DNA from: Callipepla californica brunnescens | Taxonomy: Eukaryota > Chordata > Aves > Galliformes > Odontophoridae | Direction of reading: 5' to 3' | Length of the DNA: 64,000 nt | Assembly: GCA_023055505.1 (NCBI GenBank) | Contig: JALIRH010000002.1 | Location: 53,195,233-53,259,232, forward strand | Shown: positions 25,618-38,900 of the stretch, one piece after another | Layout of the letters: each line of letters starts with the position of its first letter | Numbering within the stretch: position 1 is the first letter of the stretch | The notes under the pieces: model-generated | Database searches by the model: none | Told to the model about the DNA's origin: nothing | The model's input: the letters and a program-made list of their open reading frames with translations, nothing else | Translations under genes and position numbers: made by a program

Positions 25618-28600
25618 GGATTTAACTTTCAGCTACTCCCTAGAAACTGTTACACCTCTAAAAGGAAAGAACTGAAAACACGCAGAAGTCAACTGAAAAA
25701 CAAACTTGAAAGAACAGCAAAAGTCCATGGAGGGAGGTTAAGGCACAGTTTTTGGATCAGTGAAAGATTCAAATGCAGCCTTGCAGAACTGGGATGGGCA
25801 GGATGAGATGGGCTTCTCACTCCAGTGTTTTGACAAGGCCCTCCTGAAACAGCAGCTCCTAGGGTTACCACTGTACTGCCAGAGCAAGATATTTCATAAC
25901 GAAAGAAAGTATGGCAGGAGGCAGAACCAGAATACCCACATCCAGAAATAGCCATAACTGGGACTGGCCTAGAGACTTGCTCAAACACAAGGCAGGCACT
26001 ATGAAACCCTGGCACTCAGCCTCCCTGTGAAGCTGATGAAATAGGCCATATCCTTGTAATGTTTCACCTATCACTATATATAAAATAGACCATACATAGA
26101 CACAGTAGACTTTACAGATATAATGCAGTGTGTACAGATTATGGGTTTGTCTTATTGCAGTCTTCAGGAATACTTACCTACTCGAGAAGAAAATTATCTT
26201 AGTCTGATTGCAGAACATCAATAAAACTATAATTAACTGAATGGGGCAAGGATCTGTCACATTTGTCTGCTTGTCTTATTTTCCTACCCTGCTGTGTTAT
26301 ATTTATGTACATTTATATTTATCTGCTCATATATATGTATCTCTGTATAAGGTATGCCATTTTAGCACTGAGATGTAATTTAAAACAGTTTTCATTCTTA
26401 CAAAAAGTTCTTACTATTATTATTTAAGAAAAAACAAACAAACAAGAAACCCCCAGCAACTTCCAGCATTCATCCATTATTCTTGATCTGTTCAAAGTGA
26501 TCGCTCACATAACAGTATGGCCAAAGTCTTATTTCTATTCGCTTATAATTTGACACTCTCCAGTTTCTGATACCATACTAGCCTTCTAAAATGGTCAAAT
26601 ATATCTCAGAGTAGACAGTTACAAATGCTGAGAATGAATCAATAGAAGAACGGTTTAGCACTCTGCTTTGATTCTTTCAGTAAGGAAGCCAGCACTAACT
26701 TTTTTCCAAGGCTGAATTCGCCTTTCTGTCACTTCAGTTAATTCCTGTATATGATAAATTCAGCTAATATATATACATAGATACGAATATGTATCTGTAT
26801 ATACAGAGGGAGAAGGGGAGGAGAGGAGAGAGGTTTCATAGGCACTGACACCACTGGAAAAAAATATTTGGCTTAAAATCTATGCCCATCCTTGAGAAGA
26901 AAGATGGCACCTTCTACACTGGCACAAAATTTCATAAATTAAAGAAAATTAATTTTTTATATTCTGAGGTGAGATGGAATTTAGTTCTCATATTCTCTTT
27001 CAGAAATAACTATATCTAAAATTTTATATAAAGCAATGAGAATTTGATCCAAAGCTACCGGAAATCTTTTTTACTTAAGTTTATTTGGATCAGACCTGTG
27101 GATTAAGACTGGTGTACATTTTTTAATACTGGAGATTCTTTGTATAAACTGACAATCTAATATTGCATCCGATTTTGTTTTAAAGAGTTGAAAGTAATTT
27201 AATTGCATCTGCACACTTCTGCCAATTTTTGTTGTCTTATGACAATACATTTGCTGTTGTTGCTGTCATTGGGTGTAAGATTCACGCTGGCAGAAAAAAT
27301 AACTAATAAATTAAGATCCAGAAGGAAAGAATAAAACTGATTATACAACAAAGCATTATCTAGTGCAAAATATTTCAGATACATAGCTTTGTGAAATCAG
27401 TGGAGAGAGAACTTCAATATGTGGATCTCACTATGACAAATTAAGCAGATGGAGAGAAAAATTTACAAATATTTCTGGTTATTTCTTTTGCTGTGTTCTC
27501 AGTTGTTACCTCTACCAACAGTAGAGACTTCAGAATCTAATAAATGAAGAAAAGGAGGTCACAAACTCAAACACCATCTTTTGTTTTCATTAAGCCTTCT
27601 TCCATTGAGACCTATAAAAGCTTTTGGATTGTTAACACTTCTGTAGGTACTGACATATTATTTTAGCTTAATGAGGACTTGCTTGTTGAAGAGAACATTG
27701 TATCTGCAAAAAGCTTAACTGCCATATCTTGCTTCTTCATATGTTTCTTGTAAAGTTTTAATAAGACACTTTCCTCACATTATCAAAACCATATTATTTA
27801 GAAAAACAGGTTGCTAGTGCACAAGTATTAGCTTTTACTGAGCTTTGATATGTCAATATAAATGCTAATGCCATTAGAAACAAAACTGATAAACCTTCAC
27901 TGTACTGTAGTTTACTTAATTAACACTCATTCAATTACAGTTTAAATAACTGTCACTTTAGAGGTTTCTATTGTCATCATAATAATGAAAAAGGAAATGT
28001 TGGACAAGTTTTACTATTTTTTATTTAAATTTGAAAACAACAAATCTTTCACAGCATATATTAAAAAAAGAAGAATGATTGTCAACTGTGAATAATGTAT
28101 CACTTCAGTTAAATAGTCAGATTATAATCTCTTCACAGTGAATCATTTTTGATGAGTTCTGCTTTTTAATCAATCACTGACGGTTAGGGCTGACAAGATG
28201 ATTGATCAGACCAGTCATGGAAAGCTTCAAACCATATCCTAGCATATCAGACTTTATATATACGCACAGATATTCTGTCCCTTATAATCTGTTGAAAAAA
28301 AAAAAAAGCCATCGTTCAACTGCCAAAAATACTTTAGATGTGAGAGAGAACCTCCTCCTCATCAGGACCCAAATTCCAAATTTTGCACATTCATCTTCTT
28401 TGTTCTGTCAATTCTCTTGCAAGCACAGGACTAGCAGAAATGGTTCTATGTCTTTCTCCATTGTTTGTTGACCATTTACAATGTTTGTTGTATTCTGTAT
28501 CTTTTTCAGCTCAACATAATTAGCAGTGGAGTTTTGAGATAACACCTCCATTATTTCAGCCTAGCAAGCTCAGTTTTTTAAAGCAGATTTTGCAACATCC

Positions 28601-29594
28601 TCCTTCGAGGCAAAGAGATCATAAACGTAACAGCCAAAAATAAACAAACAAAAACCAAAAGCCCTCGTATTATTAAAATACTGGTTTTGTCTTCTAAAGT
28701 CTTCCATCTTATTGCTTGGATTCTAAATTTTTCTCTTGATAATAATGAACTGAAAAGTTTTAATGGTGGTTCCTTTCTGGGATGATGCTGTGCAAAGACA
28801 GAACTCCATACCTCATGTTTTCCACTCTCCTAGCACATGAAGAATACTGCCTGTTGTTTTCCTGGTCAAGTGAAGCTCTTTAGAATCCTTTACTTTGTCC
28901 TGTTTGTTTCTTCAGACTTCCACAGGTTCTCAGTAACTGATATTTATTCTAGCCATCATCACTTTCATTCTCTCTCTTGTTCAATGGAAAAACAATGGCA
29001 AGTGAGAACTCTCAGAGTCCCTTGGCACTGCTCTGCTTTTTAACACTGAAAGCCCTAGATTCTGATTCTGCTGTTTTTTTTGGGGTAGATTTTATTACTT
29101 TCATCAGTATCTTTTAAAATTGTATTTTCTAATAATTATTTGGATTGAGGGTGCTAAGGTTAATTATATTTCTATATCTGAACAAAATATATTCATGCTA
29201 ATTTAACAGCATCTTTCTGCCAGTGCTACTCTGCCATTTGTATTATCACATCAGCTAAAAAATAAACGCACATACAGTTGTCTTGCAATGTCATCTGACA
29301 AAATCAGCGCAGAAAAGTGATTTTAATATTTTAACATAGATAAGCAACATTTTCTACTTGTTTAAACAGGATTTGTCCCTCTTGTTCAAAGGAGAAAGCT
29401 TTTAATATGCCAGCAAACATACAGAATTTTTCATTCATAATGTTACTTGCATACTAGCAGGCTTCAGAGTTTTCCAGAGATGAAGACCATCTGAAGCTAT
29501 TAATGATATATCTGTTCTTTAGGTTTTGCAATCTCTGAATTCTGTTTCTCTGCAATGTTTCAAAAATCATTGTTTAAATGTCTCTTTAATTTTA

Positions 29595-29812
29595 TAAGGA
29601 GAAGTTTCTTCTCCTAAAGGGTGACGAGGCACTGGAATGGGCTGCTCAAGGAGGCAGTCGAATCACCATGCCCAGAGGCATTGAAAAAAATTTAGATGTT
29701 GTCCTAAGGGACATGGTTTAGTGGGGGAAATATTGGTGGTAAGTGGATGGTTGGACTAGATGACCTTTCCCAAGTATTGGTACGGTATATGGTAATTCTA
29801 TATTCTATAATT
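29595..29812 (+). mobile_element. CR1 LINE 3' end, plus strand
   Basis: Landmarks are a ttcttctcctaaagggtg region, gaggcactggaatgggctgc, cctaagggacatggtttagt, and ggttggactagatgacct. The terminus ends in a run resembling the CR1 tail octamers (attctatattctata). Confidence 0.85.
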
Positions 29813-30469
29813 TTAGTGTGCTGGTAAAGAATCCTTCAAAAACTATTATTATGCTGGTTTATTAGAGCCAACAGTTTAAACTGTTACTCTTGTAGGTCTC
29901 ACCTGAGAGAATATGTTGCTATTTGTGAATGAGAACTGAAAATGCTTTAAGTCAGACTGTAGCTCTGGAGTTTATTTCATTGTCTACTTCTTCCTATGGT
30001 TACAGGATACCCGTGGGCAACGACTAAGTCTCCCTCAAGACTGCATTCAATCTGGAAATCAGGTTCCTGGAACTGAAAGCATTATCTCTGTTTTTGATTA
30101 GGTAAGTGGATGCAGGGTTCACTGTGAAAACAGTGATAAGTGATTTAAAACCTTATTCCTAAATATGCCAGTGTTTTGAAGGTACCTTCCTTCCACAGCA
30201 ATATTTTGATGCCATGCCTGAATGAATAAGCAGAAGTGTCCTCTTCTGATCACTCCTGCCGGGACCTTGGGTGCAAAGGCAGGCTCAGCTTGGCTCCACA
30301 TTCACTTGGATGAACATGGCAGAGCAGTGTATCACGTTTCTGGGCAGGTGTCTTTGACTGTGCACGAGCACTCAGAAACATGGACAGATATTAGCCCGTG
30401 CCCAACCTCAGTGCCTAATCTTATCAAGCAGCCACTTTAGACCAAGCTGAGTCAGATTCTGTCACCACC

Positions 30470-31100
30470 ACCAATAGAACCATGACAGAAGAGTTTGGGT
30501 TGAAAGGGATCTTAAAGATCATACATTTCTACAGCACCTCTATCAACATGGACACAATCCACTATACCAGGCTGCTCCAAAGCCCATCCAATCTGGTTTT
30601 GAACTTTCCGGAAAATCTGTTCCAGTCCCTCTCCATACTCTGAGTAGTTTCTCCCCTCTTTTAGTTTAAAGCTATTACCTTTTTCCCTGTGACTACACTC
30701 TTTGACAAAACACCTCTCCCCATCTTTTCTGTAGGCTCTCTTTAGATAATGGAAGACTGCACTAAGATCTCTCTGGATCCTTCTCCAAGATGCAAACTCC
30801 CCAACTCTATCAGCCTTTCTTTACATTAGAGGTGCTCCAGCGCTCTGAACGTCCCTGTGATCCCCCCCCATCTGGACTCACTCCAGGAGGTCTGTGTCTT
30901 TATCTTCAGGGTGCCAGAACAGAAACAGTATGCCAGGTAGAGTCTTGTGAGAGCACAGGGCAGGGCGGGGGGTGATCCACTTCCTTCAGTCTGCTATCTA
31001 CACTTGCAAGTAGACAATTGTCTCATGTTGATTTCCTCATCCACTAGTACTCCCATGTCCTCCCCTTCAGGGCTGCTCTCAAGCCAGACCTGGCTGCTAC
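30470..31100 (-). mobile_element. CR1 LINE fragment, minus strand
   Basis: The plus strand carries the reverse complement of CR1: gggttgaaagggatcttaaa near the 3' end, then cagtccctctccatactctg, then 'ctaagatctctctggatcc' and 'gggctgctctcaagcc' further into the element. It may extend to about 31215 but the match fades. A C8 run at about 30860 interrupts it. Confidence 0.7.
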
Positions 31101-32828
31101 TACACTCTGGTCACCATGGACAGGCTTGTCTATCTCTCCTTAGCAGCCACATTCAGTCCTACAGCTATCCGCATGCACACTGGTCCCCTTCCCCCAGGTT
31201 TCATCACTCATTGGAAACCCAAGTTTAAGGATACAGTGATTACACTGCAAAATTACTCAACCTTATTAGTCAACCTTAAAGTTTTTTTTAAGTTTGTTAC
31301 CAAGTCTTGCATCCTGCAGAGATCTATTCTTTGCACAGTGACAAGCTTAGTTGGCAAGGCAAAATTAAGCAACAGTTTACCTACATACCTTATATTTTCA
31401 TTTTTTGGGGTAGGTATACAGAAGGTAGCATCAGGATTCCTTGTTTATCCACTGCTGCCAGTGTTAAATCCAATGTTTTTAAACCCCAGTGCAATACGCT
31501 TGTCCAGTTCTTCTTCAGGACTTTGTTTCACAATGGAGGGCCAAGAATTTTGGAATGGGGAGGTTATTTTACTTTTTTTATCATTCTGAAGGTGGGAACA
31601 TTCTGTCAGCAGAATCTACTCTACTCTTCATTTGCCAGTCTACTTGTACATGTAGTGCAGAATCCCCAGTATTTCTGAACTCTAATTCACAGCCATCTTA
31701 CTCAACAGGAGGGTATCCAAATGATTACACAAACCACGCACTATGCAACAAGACAAAAACAAGGCTTCCATTGTATTTCACCTGACTTCTGCTGTCCTCT
31801 GAACTTCCAGAAAGCTCCAGTCCTGCATTCATTTTCAGCATTCTACTTTTCATGCTACAAGTTAATCAGTGATGACTCAGAATTTTAAGTGTGTGAAAGA
31901 AACCGAGCGTTCTGTGTCATTCTCGCGTGCTGAGGACAGCAGCAGTGTTACATCTAAACTCTCAGGCTGAAGCTCAGGCTTAGAGCTCTCAAGTTCATAC
32001 TCCCTAATAGATTTCATTGCATATATGTTGAGCTCAGACTTGGCTTGAATCTGGAATTGCAAACAGTGGAAGAGAATTGCATCTTGCTAGATTGGATGAG
32101 CTTAAGCCAAATGAAATTGCAAACAGCCCACAAACTGGCAAAGATTAAGAAACTAAAGATGTAAAGATCCAACTCAAAATCTGTCTGAGAAACTCTGGCC
32201 TTTTAGGCGTAGTTCCCAGTAACAAATTGTGCAGCCCAGAATACATGAGCATGTAGATTTTAGACAGCTGTTGAGTTCTTACTGTTCCTAGCTGGAAAGC
32301 CTGTTTTCATAGGTGCAACCTGCCATAAATAAGAATGATGTCACTGACATTGTACTGAATATGTCATTAATTCAAGGTTAGATAAGCACAAAGGAAGCTG
32401 ACTGTAAAATATGGACAATAGAATCCTGGTCCAAAAACAATATTATCATAGTTCTTACTTAATACAAGACTTTTCTAAACTTTATCCACTAATTCCTTCC
32501 TCAGTATCGGAAAATTTTTCAAACTTTCCCAGCATGGTGATTCCACGAGTATGGATGTGTGAATATAAATGCATATACACACTTACACACATGTTATGCA
32601 TGTATAAGTATACACAAGAAAACTAGAATAAAGTCCTGTGGGCTTCAAAAATCTTTTTTTTTTTTTCTAGCTCGCTGAAAAATCTTTCATCTGAAGAAAA
32701 CATTAATTTATATGCTTTTATATTGTCCTATCTCTTCAGACAAAGATTTCTGTAAGATGGGAGCAACAAGATTCATCAATAGATATGCTGGTCCACTTCT
32801 CTAATGTGGACTAAACATAAGATCAGTG

Positions 32829-32880
32829 TTTTTTTTTTTCATTTTTATTTTTTTGTTTTGCTTTGTTTTGTTTGTTTGCT
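32829..32880. repeat. T-rich low-complexity tract (TTTTG-type)
   Basis: T runs with interspersed G every few bases. It lies about 170 bp from the 3' end of the long CR1. Confidence 0.85.
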
Positions 32881-33044
32881 TGATTTGGCTAACTTGCATT
32901 TTAAGACTGCTAGCAATGCTGACTGAACAAACTTCCTTAAGCCATATAATTCAGATCCTAGTGTTTGAATTTTTCAATTTTTTTTCCTTTTATTCATCCT
33001 GAATTTTTCTTTTTTTTTCCTGCAAGAATGTGACTTATCCTACA

Positions 33045-34005
33045 GACATAGTATCACAGAAACATCAAGGTTGGAAAAGACCTCCAAGATCATCCAGTCC
33101 AACCATCCACCTATCCACCAATACTTCACACTAACCCATGCCCCTCAGTATAACATCTAAACATTTATTGAACACCTCTAGGGATGGTGACTCCACCACC
33201 TCCCTGGGCAGCCCATTCCAGCACCAGACCAACACTCTGATTCTCTCAATCAGAGAAGGATTACTTCCCAACATTCAAGCTGAATCTCCCCTGGTGCAAT
33301 CTGAAGCCATTCCCTCTAGCCCTATTAATAGTTACAGGGTAGAAGGGGCTGACTCCCACCCCAGCACAGCCTCCTTTCAGGTAGTTGTAGAGAGTGATAT
33401 GGTCTCCCTGAGTCTCCTCATCTCCAGACTAAACAACCCCAGCTCCCTCAGCCACTCCTCATAAGGTTTGTGCTCCAGACCCCTAACAGCTTAGTTGCCC
33501 TTCTCTGACATGCTCCAGGGCATCGATGTCTTGCAGTGAGGGGCCCAAAGCTGAACACAGAACTTGAGATGCAGCCTCACCAGGACTGAGTACAGAGAGA
33601 TAATGACTTCCCTGCTTCTGCTGGCAATGCTATTTCTGATACGAACTAGGACGCCATTGGCCTTTTTGGCCACCTGGGCATACTGCTGGCTCATGTTCAG
33701 CTGAGCATCAACCAATACCCCCAAGTCCATTTCTTCTACGCAGTTCTCCAGCCATTCAGTCTCAAGCCTGTAGCTTTGCCTGCAATTGTTGTGACCAAAG
33801 AGCAGAACCCAGTGCTTGGTCTTGTTGAACTTCATCCTGCTGGCCTCAGCCCAGCTATCCAGCCTTTCCAGATCTCTCTGTAGGGCCTTCCTATCCCCAG
33901 GCAGATTGACATTTCCTGCCAACTTGGTGTCATCTGCAAATGAAATGACATCTGAGCAGCCTTTCCTCCCCATTAGAGACTTATGGATACTGTCTTGTAG
34001 CAACC
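33045..34005 (-). mobile_element. CR1 LINE, longest copy, with 3' part of reverse transcriptase ORF2
   Basis: The 3' terminus reads, on plus, aggttggaaaagacctccaa and catccagtccaaccatcc. On the minus strand an uninterrupted 170-codon frame at 33491-34003 carries the reverse transcriptase motif FADDTKL, followed by [20 protein letters not shown] and a later [20 protein letters not shown], typical of CR1 ORF2. About 960 bp is preserved and it is 5'-truncated. The intact FADD and lack of stops make it a less decayed copy than the others here. It lies in the same sense as NETO1. Confidence 0.9.
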
Positions 34006-34825
34006 TCCTTCACAAAAACCTCTACATAACACTAAATAATGCCCAATCTTTCCTCACATTTTGTGAAATTTTCTCATTACTTTCCCTTTCAGACAATCTT
34101 TAGCTGGTCTACACTTTATGAAATGAAGCAAAGGTAAATCAAAGTGTAAAAATCCACAAATAACTAGTATATTTTTTATCCTCTAATAACAATAATAACA
34201 GTTTGGCATACTTCTGCTATACTCTATGTTTACAGTTATGTGGCTGCAAAACTAGTGCTTTCAAATCAGTACTGAATTCTGGATAAATCCTACAGATAAT
34301 TAAATATGGAAGTCCTAGGAGGACTTCGAATCACATGGCACTTTAGAGTTGGATCAAATGAGAATGTCATGATAATATTATTTGGCAAACTAAGCATAAG
34401 CTGAAATTAAAACTGTAGGCCAACTTTATTATCTTTTTTAACTAAGCTAACTCTTTAATCATGCATTTACCTGTTTTCTTACCTATATACTTACCAATAA
34501 ACTAGATATATAACGTGCAATAATAATTAGTCTACTCATTTCACATCTATAGCTACTTATTCTCGTAAAGTGGAAATTTCATCTACTTAATTGGAAATTT
34601 CTATGAATACTGAATTCTGCAAATATAGAAAATGTGAGATTGAAGTATATTCTAGAAACAATTTATCTGTAGTCTTATGTGCCAACTATTAAACTCCTAA
34701 ACTTTCAAAATAGAAAAATGTTGATACTAGTGTTTTCCTCTACTGGAAAAGATTCCTTCTGGTTACATAATATTGGGTGCTGTAACAGTCCAACGTATGC
34801 AGTACAGTCTGTTCTGCGATAACAA

Positions 34826-34875
34826 GAAAAAAAACAAAAAACAAAAAAAACCCAAAAACCCTAAAACAAACCCAG
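34826..34875. repeat. A-rich low-complexity tract (AAAAC-type)
   Basis: A runs with interspersed C, compositionally the complement of the tract at 32829-32880. Confidence 0.85.
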
Positions 34876-35647
34876 ATGCAGATATTAGTGGATATATAAG
34901 TTCTACCTTGTAAAACATTCCTTGCCTTATCAGCTAATAAAAATATGCTGAGCATATGTCTTTAGCAGAGGGAAATTAAGGTAGGCTGGAGGCATAGAGA
35001 TGCTCAAACTCAAAAGTATCAGCAGTGTAGCCAGCAAAAAATAATTTGAATAATAACAGATAAGGCATGGATAAGAGAAGAACAGAATCCAAGAAAAGAC
35101 TAGTTCATTATACCCCTCTCCTGTTTGTTACCAAGACATGGTTTGCTGAGTATTTGTGGGAGAGGGAAAGGAGAAGACTATCTTTTTGCCAATGGCTCTA
35201 AAATAAAAATTAAAAAAAAAGCCTCATACACAAGTACGTTAATTAACCTTGTCTCCATCTTCACTCTTTCCTGATGAGAAACAATAATGATCTTAGGTAT
35301 CCATCAGTTTTCCCATAATAGGCCCTGTGTTAGATAAGATCGTCTCCCACTTAACTAAACAAACTGATGCTTTAAAAAGTACGATCAAAATTAAAGATGA
35401 ATTTAAGAAAATTACTTATGGCACAAAAAGCACATTAATGCTGCCCACATCATTATTTATAGAGAAAGAAGGTTATTTTGATTGAGGTGATAAATTACCT
35501 TCCTACAGCAGAAGACAAAAAACAGTTTACAGGTTCAAGCTGTAAAGTTATTAAACAAGATCTGTCTGTACTAAGCAATGCACAGCATATTAGAAAAGTC
35601 AATTTCTTAAATTAAGTGGCAAATTAGCAAGTGGATGAAGGACTGAC

Positions 35648-35775
35648 CTTGGATCGAGGCGGTGCTCGGATGTACCATTTACAGTCTACCGCTTCAGTTT
35701 CAGAAGCTTTTCCTTCTTTGACAATTTGTACAGATTCCACAATTCCTTCAGGTCCTCCCATTTCAAACTCACAAA
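35648..35775 (-). CDS. NETO1: NETO1 coding exon: first part of CUB2
   Basis: The exon is 128 nt, entering at phase 1 and leaving at phase 0. The acceptor TTATTTAG ends at 35776 and the donor is GTCAGT from 35647. It encodes residues 145-186: [16 protein letters not shown], then a variable stretch, then [15 protein letters not shown]. Cys145 and Cys175 are the first two CUB2 cysteines. The residue formed across the junction is Val144, where human NETO1 is remembered to have Ala. The next exon starts exactly with IYLRFLDYE, which completes the CUB strand. The donor has C instead of a purine at intron position 3. Confidence 0.97.
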
Positions 35776-35881
35776 CTAAATAACAAAATACCAGAAAAAT
35801 GAATCCTGAACAGCAAACGAAAATATTTTCTACAGCAGAGCACAAAGGCCTCCAAAACTTAGGAAAAACCAACATACCAAC
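35776..35881 (-). other. NETO1: NETO1 very short intron (106 bp)
   Basis: It starts GTTGGTATG and ends TTATTTAG, separating the 42-nt linker exon from the first CUB2 exon. Its size is near the practical lower range for vertebrate introns, while its neighbours are 21 kb and 12 kb. Phase and coding continuity on both sides are exact. Confidence 0.95.
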
Positions 35882-35923
35882 CTGGCAATGGTTTCAAAAC
35901 TCCAAGGTCCTTAAAATCTGGAT
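35882..35923 (-). CDS. NETO1: NETO1 42-nt linker exon between CUB1 and CUB2
   Basis: This exon is too short to stand out as an open frame and was found by searching for the missing linker. The sequence reads [14 protein letters not shown] once the split Asp codon is completed, matching the human linker with Ala to Val in the middle. The acceptor TTTTTAAG ends at 35924 and the donor is the unusual GTTGGT from 35881. It is phase 1 to 1 and 42 nt, so including or skipping it keeps the frame. It encodes residues 131-143 plus parts of 130 and 144. A pyrimidine stretch, TTTTCTCTTTCTC, lies at about 35934-35946 upstream of the acceptor. It sits between a 21 kb intron and a 106 bp intron. Confidence 0.95.
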
Positions 35924-38900
35924 CTTAAAAATTGAGAAAGAGAAAATTAGTTTGTTCAGTATCTTGGCTGGAAGGTCAATATCCTAAAATTTAACTGTAG
36001 TGATATAGTTATGCAAACATTTCTTAGGATTATGACTTGCTCATACAAGAGGTTTAAAAACTACGGCAACATAGAAATTATAATAATGCAGAATATATTG
36101 ATACTATTGTGCAAAGTTATTATTGTATTCCTACTTTAGTCAAAATTTCTTCTGTCTCACTCTTTCATTAGACAGTTAAAAAAAATTCTGTATATCCTGG
36201 CAAGCAAGAAAATTATGCATCTAATCCCAAGATATTTTAGCGTACCAGTCTAACGAAAGAGGATACATTTAAAAGTCCTTTCAGAGTTCCTTTGCCTATT
36301 CTGCAGTTTAAAGTTAAGTTGGGTGATATAATCACATTGATTCTGTTTATGAATACTCTACCATCCCTGTCAATAGCGAGGATTCCCTTTCTTTCTCATA
36401 TGCAGCCACTTTCTATTCCATAAATAAGTACAATAAGAACTTACTATGGAATTTATAACACGAACAAGGTAATAGGTCTAATACACCTGTTATTTTTTTT
36501 ATCTGAGAAATATGATAATATTTACTAAGATGCTTTATATCATTCTTATTCAGTCAGACAACACTTAAATGAAATGAGTTTGTTCATAGATTTGTGCCTC
36601 AACAAACAGATATCCACCGACAAGTAGCATTTCACAAGGTTTTTCCACAGTTTGAAGATACCGTCCAGAACCAGAAATGTGAAAGGGGTTAAATTATTTC
36701 AAAGAGCAACCATATTTTTAGAACAGACCAGACTATCGCTCTTCTCTCTTGAGCCATTGTTCCACCTAAAATGAATATACCGTACTGTTTTTTTCATCTT
36801 CGGGGGAAATAAAACAAGAAGGAACTCCACTGTTCTTTACTATTTTTTCCACAAAATATAATAGGATCTAGTCTTCCAAAAGCAATTAAACATCTATGTA
36901 CAAACATTGCATCAAGATTCTCCTGGCCACATTCTACTCTGGCCTCTAAAGGACTGCACAAAAGGAAAACCAAGTTAGAGTTTGAGCCATGTAATCTACT
37001 CAAAACTCATTATTGCTTTGAGATTGACTCAATGTATCAAAAGTTATATAAAAAAGGAGGAGAAAGTTAAGCAGTAAGAAATATATCACATGGGGAGAAA
37101 AATCAAAACAACCACCAGTAAAAAAAAAACAGCTGTTCCCCTCTATCTTTTGTCTAGTTTTACAGTAAGAGTTACAACCAAATACTATGAAAAATGAAGT
37201 CTAGTTCTCTATAAACAAGAACAGCCCTTTTAATCTGAACGGTGAGGATATGCTGCCAGAACTGGAGTTGTAAAATCACCTTTTAAAATTGTCTTGTTAT
37301 AATCAGGTTGCCATTGTTCTTCCCAGTTTTCTTTTACAGTGGCACAATATAAATCTTGATTAAATACTCATGAACTTAAGAGACTGCAAATATAATTGAG
37401 TAGGCAATTAGTATTGTTAAGCAGTTTTATAGAACAGCACATACATATGATAACAAACAACAGTAGATGTAATTAAACGTTTCAGTTAATGTACTCAGAT
37501 GTTGATATCTACAGCCGAATGCAAGAGACTTAAAGGAAATTTACTTCAACTACTGGTTCAAATTAATACCCAAACCACGTCTAATCTGAGTTTACAAGGA
37601 TCAGTCTGCAAACACTCCAACGCATTTACAATATACAGAGCAGGAAAGAAGAAATAATATCTTGATAGTACTTCTTTCATCTGAAGGGATTTTCATAGAA
37701 AGGAGTCATGGTAGCAAGAATCCAAATGTCTTGCTGCATCAGATGATTGCAGTAGAAATTGGTGGACAGTGCTGGAGACAGACCACACGCCAGAAAGAGA
37801 ATGTGAAAAACTTCCTGCTCTTCCGGTTTCCAAGTCTGATAATATCCTAGTGTAAGCACACATTAACCTTTTGCCAAGTTTCAGAGGACAGACAGCTCTG
37901 AAAACTTGGGACATAGGAGACAGACCTGTGTTATTATGCAGTAAGCACTTAAGGAGGCAAGTCTAACAGCCCAAAAGCTCATATGTCTGTTCAGTCGTGC
38001 CCCCTAGGCAGCTGATATGCTTTGTGTTAGAAGGCTTCCATATCTGGTTATAGTAGCTGATAACACAAGCAGAGAGACAAGTCATCTGCTGTCCGTGAAT
38101 ATTAATGTTTTGGTTATAGAATAATTAATTTTTCAAAATGATAGTAAAGTGAAGACAGAAAGAATTCATACACATTTATTAAAAAACAACTTTGATTTCT
38201 TGATGTAAAACTCATTCTACTGCTGTTCCAGTGCTTATCATCAATTTTCAAAGCATCTATCTTGAGTAAAATTAATAAGGCTGAAGAATCCAGACCACAT
38301 ATTTTAATGCATAAAAAACCCTGAGCTATGTTGTCTCATTTTTTAGCAATATAGTTATTATAAAGTCATGCCAAAGTGCAAAATCTGTTAAAATCCTACA
38401 GATATGTTACAACTTGAGTTGCACAGACTGTGAAAAATTATCTTTCTGCAACTTAAGAGTGAAAATGTGTGACACCTGAAGTAATATATTAATAGTATAT
38501 TGGCCAATGCAACAGTCTGGAAGTAACTCATTATTGAAGATCCTGAAATTTCAACCATGTTGAAACATATTTACCTAATGCAAATTTTGTTTTTAAAGTA
38601 ATCTACCATTAAATAGATATTCTAGCACCTTTTCTGTATTCAATCCAGTTAAATTGTTATTAGCTCTCTGATTAAGTCAGAATTATTTTAATGATAACAC
38701 TGACTGAATAGATCTTCCAATAGCCAGGTAGTTATTTCTTTTGCAACTATTGAAAACCAAGTTCCATTATGGAAAATTCCCATGTTAGAAAAAAGAACTG
38801 CTGTGAAAGACAAGACTGATCACCTACAACTAGAAAGAAAAATATGCAATAAGTCTTAAGAAAACTGCCATGTATGGACTTCTTGCTTTTTATCTTATGG

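Larger units (their letters stand above)
23297..35647 (-). other. NETO1: NETO1 intron splitting CUB2 (12.4 kb)
   Basis: The donor is GTCAGT and the acceptor GTTTCACAG behind an unusually long pyrimidine tract. Four CR1 pieces lie in it: 25400-25617 and 29595-29812 on plus, 30470-31100 and 33045-34005 on minus. Two low-complexity stretches of opposite composition bracket the last one, T/G-rich at 32829-32880 and A/C-rich at 34826-34875. No coding segment was recognised outside the CR1 pieces. Confidence 0.9.

Noticed and set aside
25689..26015. 108-codon open frame on minus
   Set aside because: It begins just past a CR1 fragment and runs through anonymous intron; no domain visible.
31116..31589. 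157-codon open frame on plus
   Set aside because: It begins in or near CR1-derived antisense sequence and continues into anonymous intron; no motif recognised.
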